Shown: one piece after another, positions 1 through 12,834 of the stretch | How the letters are laid out: every line of letters starts with the position of its first letter | Position numbering within the stretch: position 1 is the first letter of the stretch | From: Trichinella spiralis | Lineage: Eukaryota > Nematoda > Enoplea > Trichinellida > Trichinellidae | Assembly: GCA_000181795.3 (NCBI GenBank) | Contig: CM012954.1 | Span: 139,725-203,724 of the forward strand | Direction of reading: 5' to 3' | Length of the DNA stretch: 64,000 nucleotides | The notes under the pieces: model-generated | Databases searched by the model: none | Told to the model about the DNA's origin: nothing | Seen by the model: the letters and a program-made list of their open reading frames with translations, nothing else | Program-made: the position numbers and the translations under genes

Positions 1-87
1 CAATTATGCAAGTAAAAACATTAATTGACATTGCAGTCTTTTGTCATTAGCTGGTAATAAATTGCGTAAATTAATGAAACTGTTTAG

Positions 88-1474
88 ATTCTAACGATGC
101 AGTTATATCAGATGAACTGAACCATGCTTCATTAATAGATGGAATTCGATTAACAAAGGCTAAAAGATTTCGCTATAAGCACATGAATATGATAGACTTA
201 GAAAGCAAATTGCAAGAGACAAAAGGTAACTGATTGTTCAGTGAATCCTACATTTGCAGCATGAGTTAAAAAGTAAATTATAGTTGAGTTATTATGTATA
301 AAAAATGAATACCATCTCTGATTTATTTTTAGTAGTATTTAATATTAGTAGATAATATTTAAAAATAGAAAAAACAAAAGAAAAATTACGATTGTAAATT
401 TTAGGAAAATGTGATAAATTAGTGAGAAAAATGAATATTTAAAATTTGAATCTTTTTTTCAGAATATCGAAGAAAAATGATCGTTTCAGACGGCGTATTT
501 AGTATGGACGGAGATGTAGCTCCGTTACCGGAAATTGTTAATTTGGCAAATAAATATGATGCAATTATTCTTTTGGATGAATGCCACGCCACTGGATTTT
601 TTGGAAAAACTGGACGAGGAACTGAAGAATATTTTGGTAACAGTGTAATTTCAAGTTCTGTTTATTTATTAATCAATTGCAGTGCCTTTCTAACTTCAGG
701 AATAAAGGGCAGTGTACACTTGATTAATTCGACATTAGGTAAAGCTATGGGAGGAGCCATGGGAGGTTATACCACAGGACCAAAACCAATAATTGATTTA
801 TTGCGACAAAAATCGAGACCTTATTTATTTTCCAATTCCTTGGCTCCAGCTGTAGTAGGTAGTTCTTTGAAGGCAGTGCAATTGCTAATGAAAGATTCAA
901 AGCATGCTGAATCATTGCTAAGAAAAACGACTATATTTCGAACAAGAATGAAAAATCTGGGTTTCAAAGTAGCAGGAAATTCACAACATCCGATTTGTCC
1001 TGTAATGCTTGGTAACGCAAAGTAAGCAACCGCATTTTAGGGAATTACAGGAAATATTATTTGCACATATTTTTTCTTTATAAAGTTAGAATACTTGAAC
1101 ATGCATGTATGTATGCATGAACGTGCGCCTTAATTTTATTTTCAAATCAAGTTAGCATGAATTAACGCTTCATTAATGCAGTTAATCAGGCTAATTATGT
1201 GCGATTTATCCAGTTTAAAATGAATTTACCGTTTTGATAAAAAGAATTGCCTCTGAAGATTACCAAGAGTTCGTATAAAATTTACTTTAGGCTAACTACA
1301 GAATTTGCCAATCGTCTTTTGGAATTTGGAATTTATGCAATTGGATTTAGCTATCCTGTTGTGCCAAAAGATAAACCCCGAATTCGAATACAAATATCTG
1401 CAGCTCACAGTGAAGAAGATATTGAAAAATGCATTGAAGCTTTCAGCAAAGTACAAAAACTGCTAAATATATAA
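88..1474 (+). CDS. GCAT: Glycine C-acetyltransferase (2-amino-3-ketobutyrate CoA ligase), C-terminal part
   Basis: Mitochondrial PLP enzyme of threonine breakdown that condenses glycine and acetyl-CoA or cleaves 2-amino-3-ketobutyrate. Exons I read: 88-225, 463-636, 700-1021 and 1291-1474, all phase-consistent. Visible motifs are [28 protein letters not shown] (PLP-ring contact region), [10 protein letters not shown] with the PLP-binding lysine, and [22 protein letters not shown] near the end, all typical of GCAT rather than of ALA synthase or serine palmitoyltransferase. Intron 637-699 is 63 nt and has no stop in frame, so a naive translation runs through it and adds 21 false residues. Upstream coding sequence is missing or only partly in the window: the codon split at 88 needs one base from an exon at or before the left edge, which I could not place with certainty. 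An AATAAA lies at 1476-1481, immediately after the stop. Identity is secure; the 5' end is not. Confidence 0.93.
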
Positions 1475-2679
1475 GAATAAAAGGTTCTTGGAAAAATTTG
1501 TCATTTCCTTTCAAATGGCTGATGCAAAAACATTTTTATCAGTCGACTCATTTCACTGGTATAATTAATGTCTCTAATGTAAAATAAATAAGTCTCAAGA
1601 ATGTAAAATCATTTCAAAAAAATACAACAATTATTATAATTCAACATAAGAAAACTTCTTACTTGATACTGAAATTCATTTAAATTCTAATTTAAAATTT
1701 AAATGTCTTACCTGATTAGCAGCAGCATAGCACAACAAACAGCAGAACAAATGAACAAGCAAACAGACAGCGAACGATTTATTTGTATTACTGTACATAT
1801 ATATATATATATAGAATAAGCACTATTATGGAAATTTTGCTTTCATATTCGTTATCGCTGCTGTGATTAGCGTGCAAATTTTCTTAACACTTTGCGTTGA
1901 TAAACAAACATTAGCTCAGAACAGCTTTGAAACTGAAATTCACAAAGCTAGTTTCGTAGATTATGTATTCATTTTGGAGCTGCACAAAATTGAACAAATG
2001 ATGGATTAAAAAAAGAAAATAGATTTTCCGCAGCTTATAAAATTTAAAATTCTCTACTGTTAGCTGCTGGATAATTTTCACAAAAATTGAACTTGTTCAA
2101 AACAGTTCATTGCAACGATCATTTCACACTTTCAAAAGTAAAAAGGAAATTTTTTCAACTTCAGCAAATATTCAAATTTTTGTTCTTCAAATCCATTCAA
2201 TACAATGTTGATAATCTTATTCCGTCGAATTATTTCGCAGAAATAAGATGTGCAGATATTTACTCATGTACATGTGTGCGTGTAGGTGCATCTTGAAACA
2301 TCACTACCTGCTTAATAAACTGTTGATGATCAACATTTTCTAAACAACAAGTTTTCAGCTTCACAACAACTGTACGTACTTGAAACACTTCTTCGTGTTT
2401 TCAATTTTTAAATTACAAATCCAGATTTGAAATTCACTTCACACTACACACTACAAGAGCTCACTTATTCTCTTTTTAATTATATATTTTAACATTAACT
2501 TGAACATGATTTTGAAAAAAATATCAATAAAAGAATGACAGCCTGACATAGAATAAATGTAAATAAATTGGCATTCCGATAAGCATGATTTTAAATATGC
2601 CTATTTTTCACCTTTGTCAGTTATATGTGCTGGAAATTAAAGAAAAAAAAGCAAATAATAGCAATGCTCAAAAATGCTA
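1475..2679. other. Intergenic spacer, no gene seen
   Basis: AT-rich spacer between the convergent 3' ends of GCAT (+) and plastin (-). It holds a short TA repeat near 1797-1812. The open frame at 2087-2296 has no recognisable protein similarity and no coding-like features, so I treat it as chance. Confidence 0.6.
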
Positions 2680-5600
2680 TCAGAGATCTTTTTCTGAAAC
2701 AGCTTTCCGCATGTTCGGCACATAGTCACGTGCCATTAGACACGCAAACACTGTCATAACCATTTTAGGTTTACACTCAACTATATCTTCAGGGAGGGCA
2801 TATATTTTGGCGCCTATTTTTCTTGCTGTAGAAATGGCATATTTCGCGTTGTCCATTTTTTCCTAAAATACGCACACAAAAATTATTCAAATGAATTCAA
2901 GTATACAACAACTGATAAATAATAATACTTCAAAAGTAACACCGGATTTAATCAAGTCGTACTGAATGACACCTGGTTGGATAGCATCTATTAAATCAAT
3001 GACCACTTTTGCGTCACTAATTTTGGAATCTTGAAAACCAGAAATGGACAACGTTTTTCCACTTTCTTTCAAACGATTATTGACCCAATCCAAAATTTCC
3101 TTGTCCGTTGCTAGTGAACCAGACTGAGTGCAGTTTGCCAATATTGTCAACGTATAAGCTCGCATTAATTGCCAAATCAGAGCTATTTGAAACAACAGAA
3201 ACACAATATTAACATTAAGAAACATTATTATTACAAAAAACAACAAAACCAAGCAAATTCAATTATATATATATATATATATACCAAGAGATAAAGTCCT
3301 GTTTCCATCGTAAATATCTTTGCCTTGAATTCCCACCAAAGAGAAACGTAATCGCTTTCCCAGGTCAACAGCATAATTGCAGTTCTGTATTTGATTCATC
3401 ATTCTATCCATTTTTGTAAACTTTTTAACCACACGCTTCCAATCGACAAGCCCCGGCTCGATGACATCATAAAGCTGAAAAATGCACCATCATTTTGTTA
3501 AATGAAAACGAAAAAAAACAGAAAAAGATGTTTTCAAAAGAAAAATTGAAATACTTGAAAAATAATTAAACCACTACATAAATCAGAATAAAGCCAGTTC
3601 ACAGTTGGTGAAACGCCAACAGAATTCATCCAATTTCGATAAGTTCTTTCTTCACGAGTTTCTTCCAAAATTTCTTCAATATTATCTGAAACAAAATGGA
3701 CAATTCGCATTTTTAAAAAAATTAAAAATTTTTTTTTACAATTCATACCAAGTTCTTCTTCGCCTGGAGGTTTCAGACCAGGCCATGTATTGAACAAATT
3801 AGCAACAAATGCCAAATTCAACTTGTAAACTCCATTGATGACATCTTGGGCAGTAACGAAAGCTCGACAATCCAGCTTGTCAGCTTCTCGAAGCATAGAT
3901 TCAGCACGTTCCAAATCACTATTCTAAAGCAACAACATAACCAACCACCATAAATGGCGTTGTAAGCAAGCATAAAATGAAATAACTACTTGAATTCTCA
4001 GAGGATCTAAAGTGACATTTCTATCAGGCGGTGCAATCTGCTTCAGCAGATGCGTGTATATAAAAGAGTCTTGAACATCTGTCGTAAAATTGTTCAACTT
4101 TCTAGAAACACCAGCTTGCTGAAGATGATAATTCACCCAACGCATCAAAATCTGTTCCGGTGAAAGACGCTGCAGATCGTTCAAATTCTCCCCTTCATCA
4201 AGCAGTCGAAACAGTCCTGGCACATGAACCAAATCAATCTGACTGAACAACCCTGTAGTAATAATAAAATAAATGAAATTTATAAAATGACTACAAAAAA
4301 AATAATAAAAATAAGAAAACAGATAGCCTGCCTATTCGAATAATTTGCCACAGCAAACCAAGAACCAAATGAGGTTTGCCTTTGGCTAAATCATCTGCGT
4401 CGATGTTGACGATATTGCAACCAATTGCACGAGCAGAATTAACAGCCAATGTGAGATTTTCTCGTTTCGTATATGTATTTAAATTTTTTCTGTTAATCGC
4501 ACGCTCATCAATAGTTTCTGGAACTGCCAAATTAATCAACTTGCTAAACAAAAAACAGGGAAATTAAATTTGAAAAAAAGTACTCAACAATTACATTTAA
4601 CATACCATATGATTAAACCGTCCACCATTTTCTGATACAAATCGTCTCCGGATTTGGTCAACGGAAGCAAATGTATAAGATCTCGATCGGATGATAAATT
4701 TCTGCAATTGCCATTGCAATTGATTTATTTAATTTAATTTAATTTAATGCAGTAAATTTCTTACGAATTTATCCAGTCTGAAAAAGCGACTTGCTCCTCG
4801 ATTCGCACACTATGATATATTCCTTGCTCTTGACTAGCTTCAGAAAGTCCTCCAAGCACGTGCACATTTTCCGCTTTTTGAATACGCTTTTTGAATTTTG
4901 GATCCGCTGCTTCTTTAAGTTTCGCAAAAAGCTGCAAAACAAAGCACAACGAATAAAATTATTATTCTGTTTCAAATGTAGTAGTAGTTGTTGTTGTTGT
5001 TGTAATTTCTTTTTTCTCTACCTGGGCAAATTCGATCACTGACAAGGATGCATCGGTACTGTAATTTGGAAAATGTTCTCTGATAAGATCTCGCACTTGA
5101 TATGATGGAAGTTTCAAACCAACAGCTTCGAAGGCACGCTGCAATTCTGAAAGCTGGATCGCACCATCACCGTTGATATCAATCTATTATTAATAATTAC
5201 AATTTACATGATTGCAATTTCATTAGCGAATAGTTTGGAGAAAAAATATATTTGATTCTTGATTTGAAACGCATAAAATATTGCAAACGTCCGCCCCTTC
5301 TAAGAATAGAAAAATTGAAACTAGTCAAGAGAAAAGAAAACAATTTTCACAACAGTTCAAATGTTATGCAACGTGCAAACACGTGAGTCAGCAGTAAGCG
5401 GAAGTCAGTAGGATGATTCACACAACAGGGCATATGGAAAAAAGAACAATCGTTTGACATATGCTGCACATTGATGCAAGAACGACAATGAAACAATCAG
5501 AGTACAATCAGACTCAAGGTTATTAGAATGCAATATAGATTTTTATCAATTCCAAATAAAAAAGAGCCAAGCAAGCAGTTAAATAATAAAATATATAATA

Positions 5601-6645
5601 TTACACGAAATGCTCACGTTAAAATTACTTTTGTTAAAAATAAAGTAATGCAATTGTGTATTATTATTATTATTATTATTATTATGAAATAAGATTGCAT
5701 TAAATGAATGGAAAAATAAAATAAACTCTCAAATATGCAGTGAGAAAACAAAGAGAAATCAATTTAAGAATGCAATGCAAGTTTGGTCAAGTGTCAGTGA
5801 TGCTCATTTCAATAAAGCTCATGCAAAGTTGGTTAATAAAGCAATATTTAAAGAAACCTGAGCTGCACAGCAAAAACCTGCATTGCATTACTTCATACAG
5901 ATAGATAGACAGACAGTCGGTGATTTGGTTCACCAACGAGGCAAAACGAAAATGATACGCTTCTTCATTTTGTCAATTGCAAAATCATTGGGGCCAAGCA
6001 ATGGCGACATGGTGCATAAAATGAGTAAGGAAAAAATCAATTTTCCCCACAGAAAAGTGCAAAAGTTGAGCACTTGAACAGTGCTGTCCTGTTGATTTTG
6101 GTGAACATAAATCGAAAATGTAAACAACGAAGCGCGTGATTCGTTCAATTGAAAGTTGAGAAGAGTGACCTAGCGTAAACAGAATTTTTATCGTCACTGC
6201 GCGTGTAGACTAGCAACATGTTTTTAACAAGCAAGTGTAAAAAAGCTTTCCACAGCTTTCAATTTGCTACAAAGAAAGTATGAAGAAAAAAAAGCTCAAC
6301 TCAACGGAAGAATTTAAATAAAAAAAGCAAAGCATAGCAAAACAAAAAACAGAAAATACAATGCATGCAATAAAAATAAAACAATATTCAATCTACAATA
6401 ACAACACGATGACAAGCATATTTCCATTTCCGTTTGATCAAAAAAAATTAAAAAATATTATTTATGGAAAAAATAGAATATTATAAAACATAATATAATA
6501 TAATATCGTCAATTAACTAAGCATAGGCGTGACCAAATAGAAGAATAAGAGAATTTACCGTCTCGAAACTGTTGCTCAATTCCGTCAGTTGCTCTTCTGT
6601 AAGACCGAGTGATTGAGAAAGTCTTCTATCGCAATCGGCAGGCAT
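2680..6645 (-). CDS. PLS: Plastin/fimbrin, actin-bundling protein
   Basis: Cytoplasmic actin-bundling protein: two N-terminal EF-hands followed by four calponin-homology domains. Exons in coding order: 6559-6645, 5022-5183, 4765-4931, 4606-4701, 4332-4543, 3990-4252, 3749-3923, 3555-3685, 3285-3474, 2929-3182, 2680-2862; total 639 residues against about 630 in vertebrate plastins. EF-hand 1 loop is [12 protein letters not shown], fully canonical for calcium; EF-hand 2 (loop beginning NYSTDASLS) is weaker, with Asn at position 1. CH-domain landmarks include [57 protein letters not shown] and the terminal [20 protein letters not shown]. The start at 6645 gives [11 protein letters not shown] and runs straight into the EF-hand. 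The first intron is about 1.4 kb; the others are short. Intron 4253-4331 is GC-AG (ATAG|gcagg): no GT donor keeps the IIRIG-LFSQ frame. Confidence 0.97.
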
Positions 6646-9600
6646 TGAAATTGAATTTCAATATTTATGGTAAAATCAGACCAGCAAAACAAAAGTTGAT
6701 ATTAAAAATGAGAACAAAATTCGCGAAGAAAATTCCCACAAAACAAACGCAGACAACGTTGTCAAAAGCGAAATGCAACTAACAATTGTCGACTGTTGAA
6801 GACGCAAAGCGGCTGTTCTGTTCAATTGACGACCTCGAAGACTAACGACAATCAACCCCGACCACAGCCACTGGTAAAAGTTGACACGCGCGCGCCTCCT
6901 GTTGGACAATAGGAAAAACTGATGATTAGGTAATTGCACTCATGACTCATCACCTACAGTATACAGTAGATGAAATTAATGCGTAGGCATATGACTTTGA
7001 TGATGATTCAATGATGATTAACAAATCAAACGTTCTGTTTACATATTTTATTAAGAATTCGCCATTCTACTTGGCAATTTTATTGAAAAACTTCCCCACT
7101 TTTGGCACTGCACTACAGTCTACTACAGTTGCAGTCATCAATCTTCTTAAGTTACATAATGACAAACACAACATGAAATGACACAAATCGAAGTCAATTT
7201 ATTTTGTTTATTCTTCAAATAAACAACTCCACTAAACTGAACTATACTAAAACATGTCTGTGTGAACAACATCATATTGTAAATCAATACATAAATTACA
7301 AAATTGATCATATACTGTTAATAAAACTTTAAATAAAAATCAGATGATTAACAAAAGCGAATTTCAAACTAGCTCAAAACTCAATTTTAGCAAAATTCAG
7401 ATTATAAATAAATCTGAAAGATTTTCACAACAGTAGAAAAATAAGAAAATTGTTTAATAGAAATTTTGCAAAAATTACAATTATATAATCAATAATTTCA
7501 ATTATTTCATTAAATAAAAACTGATAGTTAGTTATTTTTGTAAATCATTCGTAATCCCCTCAATGGTGTTTATTTTAAAAGACAGATATTTTTTCATTTA
7601 GTACGCATTTTAATGAGATAAAATTTAGAATTTCTTTTTTATCATTGAAAGTCAATTCACAACTGTAAAACTACAGAGAATTGCACATGCAACGACCCAT
7701 TTTGAAATTTGGCTTTCACCAACTACAAGATATGATTTTCAAGTACATACTTTCAATTACACTAAATGTTAAAATTACAAATTAATTTGTTACATATTTG
7801 AATAACTGGTATTAATTTGAACAAAATAAATATGGTTTATTTTAGGAAATTATTATTCTGTTTTTATTTTTAAAATTGAAACAACTGAAAATTCATATCA
7901 AATATAGAAACTGTTCATTAAATAAAAGAATCTTAAAAATAAACTGGGGATAACAGTTGCAAGAATAAAATATTTTTTGCCAAATTAATTATATTTTATC
8001 ATCATGAAAATTGTACGAAATAATAAAATAAAATATGAATGTGAATTTTAAACATCCTCAAAAATGCTGCTGTTTGTTGGTCTAGTTAATTTTTGCATAC
8101 AGCATAGTCATTCAATTGTTCATTTATCTTGATCTTAAACTGCAATTTCAAAAAATTATTCACTGCAATAAAACTTATGTATTTCCGTACTACAACACTT
8201 TAATTATTTTGGTTTATATTTAGAATTAGAAAAGATAATTATTCTTTATTAAATTCTGACGATCGCAAAGTGCAATTAAGCTTTAGTAAAATGTATGGCA
8301 CAACAATACGATTTGAATACTTAAATTTGCTGCAACAATTGAAAAATCTTTTCAATCAGGTCTGCAAACCGAATACACATATGTTGAATGCAAATATTAT
8401 TTTTGACATAAATGGACAAGAGGATACGAGAAAGATGTAGAGATGCTTTTCTACATTTGTGAACAACCGTGCACTTATGTATATGCATATTAGTGTCACA
8501 GAGATTATTATTAAATTGTCAGTGCATATTTTACATAAAAATGGTAATTTCTTTCTATGCGTATTAATCAAATGTTAGTCAATAAAAATATCCGTGTTTT
8601 TCATTAATTTAGAAATATCTTTAACTTCATATCTGACTTATTCCATATTGTTTTTGTATGCTTTTTTAAAATAACATTGAACAATGTGAACAAGGTATAA
8701 TTTATTTCAAACTCTCACAGATGAAATTTCTATTTGTAATGTAGAAAGAAGTTAATGATGGAAACAAATTTGTTGAAAGTTTAACAATATAATACTGCGT
8801 GCGAACTGCCCTCTAATTGTATTTAGTAGAATCTACTAACAAATGTTGACTTTATTTATTTATACAATTTTAATGATAATATGGATTGAAAGCAATAATG
8901 AATTGGAAACGTAACTCGGTTAAGAATATCGAACAAAAATTTTGAGTGAATAAAACATAGAAATCAAATAAATTATTTTAAAATGAATATAAAACTACTG
9001 TGCAGATGAAATTTAAAAAATTGAAAATTAACATTTAAAGTTCAGATTTACAATAGCTAACCGGGTAAAAGTCAATTCGGTACCAACAACAGCCTTTTGG
9101 AAATAATATGTTAATTGCGGTGAAAAATTTTTTGCCAGTTTATGACCTCAAACGACCCTCCAATATCTAAACAGATGCAATGCTAAATGCTGTTCAGTAA
9201 ATGCTGAAACGACCAATTTCCACTAATTAATGTCAACTCATAATAATAAATCAAAATTGCATGTTTCTGTAATATTGCATGCAAGTTTCAGATAAAAAAA
9301 ATAAATTTAAAAAATTCTAATAATAGTTTAATTGCAAATAAAGTAAGATGGATGGATCGGCTTTAGCATTAAAAAAAGTCGCAATCAAGGGCGTAATAAG
9401 TTTAAACAGGTCAGTTGGTAAAACAAAATGATCGAATGAACTTAAAATTTGACCCAAATTTTAATCATCGCATGCAGGGAAAGAGAGAGAGAGACGGAGA
9501 AAAAGAAAGAGATGAAAGGTAAAGGTATGCTAAGTGTGCAACAAATAACAATGTCATGCATTGAGACATGAGAAATACAATGGCGCTAAAATTGAAGGTC

Positions 9601-9873
9601 ACTGTCAAGAAGGCAACAACGCGACAGCCATTGCAAGCGATTTGGTCAAAAATTTTAGCGCTATAGGTCTCGTCTTTTTGACCCAAAAACCTGAACTCTG
9701 TCTTTCTTAAAGCTTACCGTTCAGTGTAAGCATCACATTTTCCACTTTGCAAGTGAAGTGCAAAAATACAAATTTCACATCTCACGCGGACTGTTCATCC
9801 AACTTCAAGTACAAAGAAGTTAAGCCCAGTTCAATTTTAATTCCTCATTTTTACCTCTTTCATCAACATCACC
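6646..9873. other. Divergent intergenic region, no gene seen
   Basis: About 3.2 kb between the divergent starts of plastin (-) and the GMC oxidoreductase (+), so it must hold both promoters. It is very AT-rich with no convincing exon on either strand. A purine-rich GA tract lies near 9480-9510 and an 11-bp inverted repeat at 9583-9593/9651-9661. I could not identify TATA or initiator elements with confidence. Confidence 0.6.
9583..9661. repeat. 11-bp perfect inverted repeat upstream of the GMC gene
   Basis: GCGCTAAAATT at 9583-9593 is repeated in reverse complement at 9651-9661 with a 57-nt loop of higher GC than the surroundings. It lies about 210 bp before the GMC start codon. No target-site duplication or transposon ends were recognised; it could be a hairpin in a 5' UTR or a chance palindrome. 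Confidence 0.5.
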
Positions 9874-10373
9874 ATGCTGACCACACTCCTCACTTTGGCA
9901 AGTCTTTATTCGGCAAAATTAAGTCAGTATCCGCATGAAATGTTTCCGGATGTTACTGAAAATTTGCATCGACGATTGGATGAAATTTTTGCAAAACCAT
10001 TCGATTTCGTCATTGGTAATTTTTTCTAAAAATAATCTCATCACTAAATAATCATGCAAGTAAAATATATAGTCGGCTCTGGCTATTCTGGCAGTCTTTT
10101 GGCACGTCGACTAGCGGCTGGTGGATGTGAAAGAGTTTTAGTCATAGAAGCCGGCGGAAGTCCTCACTTTGACTCGGCTGTACCATTTGTAAATTTGGGC
10201 AACAAATCCAACGTCGAATGGAACTATCTTACTACTGCACAAAAGAAAGCCGCCCAAGAAATGATAAATCAGGTGAACATAATTTCTTTAAAAATTCCAT
10301 TTCTCTTCTTCAAGATTTTCAATTTCTCAGTACATGTTGTTAAAGCAATACATTGACATTTATACATGCATAC

Positions 10374-10404
<31 letters not shown>

Positions 10405-10405
10405 G

Positions 10406-10463
<58 letters not shown>

Positions 10464-10685
10464 TGTACTGAGAAATTGAAAATCTTGAAGAAAGAGAAAT
10501 GGAATTTTTTAAAGAAATTATGTTCACCTGATTTATCATTTCTTGGGCGGCTTTTTTTTTGTGCAGTAGTAAGATAGTTCCATTCAGACGTTGGATTTGT
10601 TGCCCAAATTTTACAAATGGTACAGGCCGAGTCAAAGTGAGGACTTCCGCCGGGTTCTATGACTAAAACTCTTTCNNNNNNNNNN

Positions 10686-10742
<57 letters not shown>

Positions 10743-12834
10743 TATATACATATATATGTATGTGCATATTATAAAAATTCCCATATGATCTTGTTATCTG
10801 TGCACATTTATATTATTAATGTAATTTGGCTTCAGAAAGTTCATCTTCACGTTGCCAAAGCACTGGGTGGAAGAAGCATTCTTAGTTCTGGGGCTTATGT
10901 ACCAGCTAACCCAGATGACTTTATTCGATGGGCAGAAAGCACCGGATTTACTGACTGGTCAGACATTGATCGTTACATGTTCAAATTGTCCAACATAGAC
11001 GAGACTGATTTGGCCAAATCTCCAATTACAGAAAAGCAGCTAATGAATATAATATTCAATGATAGCGGTATGCAAGTGTTAGATCCACTGAAACTACTCT
11101 GGCTGCACGCTGGCCGTGCAAGCAATCATACTGTTGCTGAAAACGAAAGCGAACTCTTTGAAAAGGGTGGATTCTTCATTCCAAGAAGTGAAATCAACTT
11201 TTTGAATAAGTTTCTCAATCACTGACTAAGCATAACAAGACATTATTTTTCAGCCCTTTCTTTCCAAGGAACTAAGTTAAATCCAGCTGCAGTTTATCTT
11301 GGACGTGCAAAGCAGAACTTGGTGGTTGTTTGCCACACAGAAGCAATAAAGGTGAGCTGAATGAAAATTGCTAACTTAAAATTTTCACTTGCTAAATAAA
11401 ATCGATCGCTATTCGCATTAGCTGACACAACGAACTGGACAGTCATTTGCTATAAGTGGTATTCAAGTTCGTGATATGCTTTCCGGTAGACTTTACAATG
11501 TTCGAGTGCGTAAAGAGATCATTTTGGCTGCCGGAGCAATTGGTACTGCAAAATTATTAATACAGTCCGGTGTAGGCCCAATGGATCATCTCAAACAGTT
11601 GAAAGTGATTAAATATAAATTTCATTTTTAATTCATTTTCTGGAAAACATTTGAATTTAGATTCCAGCAATAAAAAGTTTACCGGTAGGTGTTCGTCTGT
11701 ACGATCGTGTTAAAGTTAGCTTGCCGGTGAAAATAAGCAACGTAGCTATGAAAGCATTAATTGGTCAAATAGACAGCAAACAAACGCTCAAAGAATACCT
11801 CACTACTGGAAAAGGTCTCCTTGCAAACACTAGCGTCATTGGAATGGCATTCTTGGACACTGACAAATCAGGTTCACCTGATATCATGTTAGAATTGAAA
11901 CCAGCAGCGCTGACTGGTCTTAAGAGAATGATGGAGGATGAAAATTTCAAAGCAGAAGTAAGAATATTTAAATGCGAAATTTTCACATATGTTGAGCAAC
12001 GAATCTTCTCAGGTAGAAAAAATACTGGACCCAAGTGGAGAGCTTCAAAACACCGTCTATTTGGACATGGTCATCACATTATTGAAGCCGATGTCTCAAG
12101 GAACAATGTGGTTGTGGCGTCAGTCTGAAAATAACTTTGTTCCACGCATGAATCCCAGCTATCTCACCGACTATCGAGATGTGAGAAAAATGATCAAAGG
12201 TAAAAATGAGATATTGAGAAAGTACCATTATTTTTAATATTTAATTTTTTAGCTATAAAAATGGTTGAAAATATGATGCAAACCCCCATAATGAAACAAG
12301 TTGGCGCTGTACTTTTGTATCCCAACATTCCAAAGTGTTCAGCCGCAACAATGCCAGCAAATGAATATTACATTGAATGCCTTCTCAGGCACCTGGCCAC
12401 AACAGGTGATCACTTAACCAGCACAGCGGCGCTTGGTGAAGTTGTTGACGACGAGCTGAGGTAAGTGAACTGGTAACGGAACTCAACAGTGATAATAAAC
12501 AATGAAATATTACATTCATCAGTGGAGAAGAAAATACGCTAAACACATCAGGAACAGTTTATTAGTTCTTTTATTTTATATTCGACTAGAAACTTATTTT
12601 CATATTTAATTAGGGGATAAAATTCACCACTTACTCCCAAAATATTTTATATGATTATTTGAAATTAAAATAAAATGAAATATCTTTTTCAGAGTGAAAA
12701 CTATTCGTGGTGTGCGCGTTGTTGATGAATCTGTGTTTCCTTCCACAGTGACTGGTGGTATTGGAGCTACTCTACTAGCTCTGGCAAACCGAGCTGCCGA
12801 TATGATTAAAGAACAGCATGATTTGAAATGTTAA
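9874..12834 (+). CDS. GMC-family FAD oxidoreductase (choline/glucose dehydrogenase-like), secreted
   Basis: Flavoprotein of the glucose-methanol-choline family. Exons: 9874-10015, 10073-10272, 10836-11187, 11254-11351, 11422-11604, 11661-11957, 12013-12199, 12253-12460, 12693-12834; 602 residues, a normal family length. A signal peptide (MLTTLLTLASLYSA) is followed by FDFVI, then the FAD-binding Rossmann motif VGSGYSGSLLARRLA with VLVIEAGG, the KALGGRSILSSGAYV segment, and KEIILAAGAIGTAKLLIQSGVGP (GMC signature 2). The C-terminal catalytic region is odd: where most members have a YHPxGTCxMG-type motif this has DHLTSTAALG (His kept), and the later SGN/H site reads TGGIGATLL, so the usual second catalytic Asn/His is Gly. 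It may be catalytically altered or inactive; the substrate cannot be inferred. The intron after exon 2 is inflated by an inverted copy of exon 2 and an N gap, but exon phases match across it (AQEMINQ then KVHLHVAKALGG). Confidence 0.92.
10129..10675. repeat. Near-identical inverted duplication of GMC exon 2, probably an assembly artefact
   Basis: The segment 10129-10334 (part of exon 2 and the following intron) recurs in reverse complement at 10465-10675, separated by TA repeats. Nearly all differences are single-base indels, mostly in homopolymers (for example an extra A in TAAATTT and extra Ts in CTCTTC), and one A/G run is collapsed to A only. The second copy abuts a 10-N gap at 10676-10685. 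This pattern suits an uncorrected long-read fold-back rather than a real duplication. Confidence 0.85.
10374..10464. repeat. TA/TGTA microsatellite
   Basis: Long alternating TA tract with TGTA interruptions inside the GMC second intron; a similar tract resumes at 10686-10749 after the N gap. Together with the inverted arms it explains the assembly break. Confidence 0.9.
10676..10685. other. Assembly gap (10 N)
   Basis: Ten undetermined bases between the inverted copy of exon 2 and a TA repeat. The true intron length here is unknown, but no exon seems to be missing because the reading phase and family alignment are continuous across it. Confidence 0.99.

Noticed and set aside
37-53. A 17-nt micro-exon of GCAT encoding LLSLA before the exon at 88
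   Set aside because: It would create introns of only about 25 and 34 nt, far below the others here (48 nt or more). An upstream exon ending at about position 11 is equally possible, so neither was called.
10465-10675. Antisense exon or second GMC copy on the minus strand
   Set aside because: The copy carries frame-breaking homopolymer indels and is the mirror image of the adjacent exon next to an N gap, so an artefact is far more likely.
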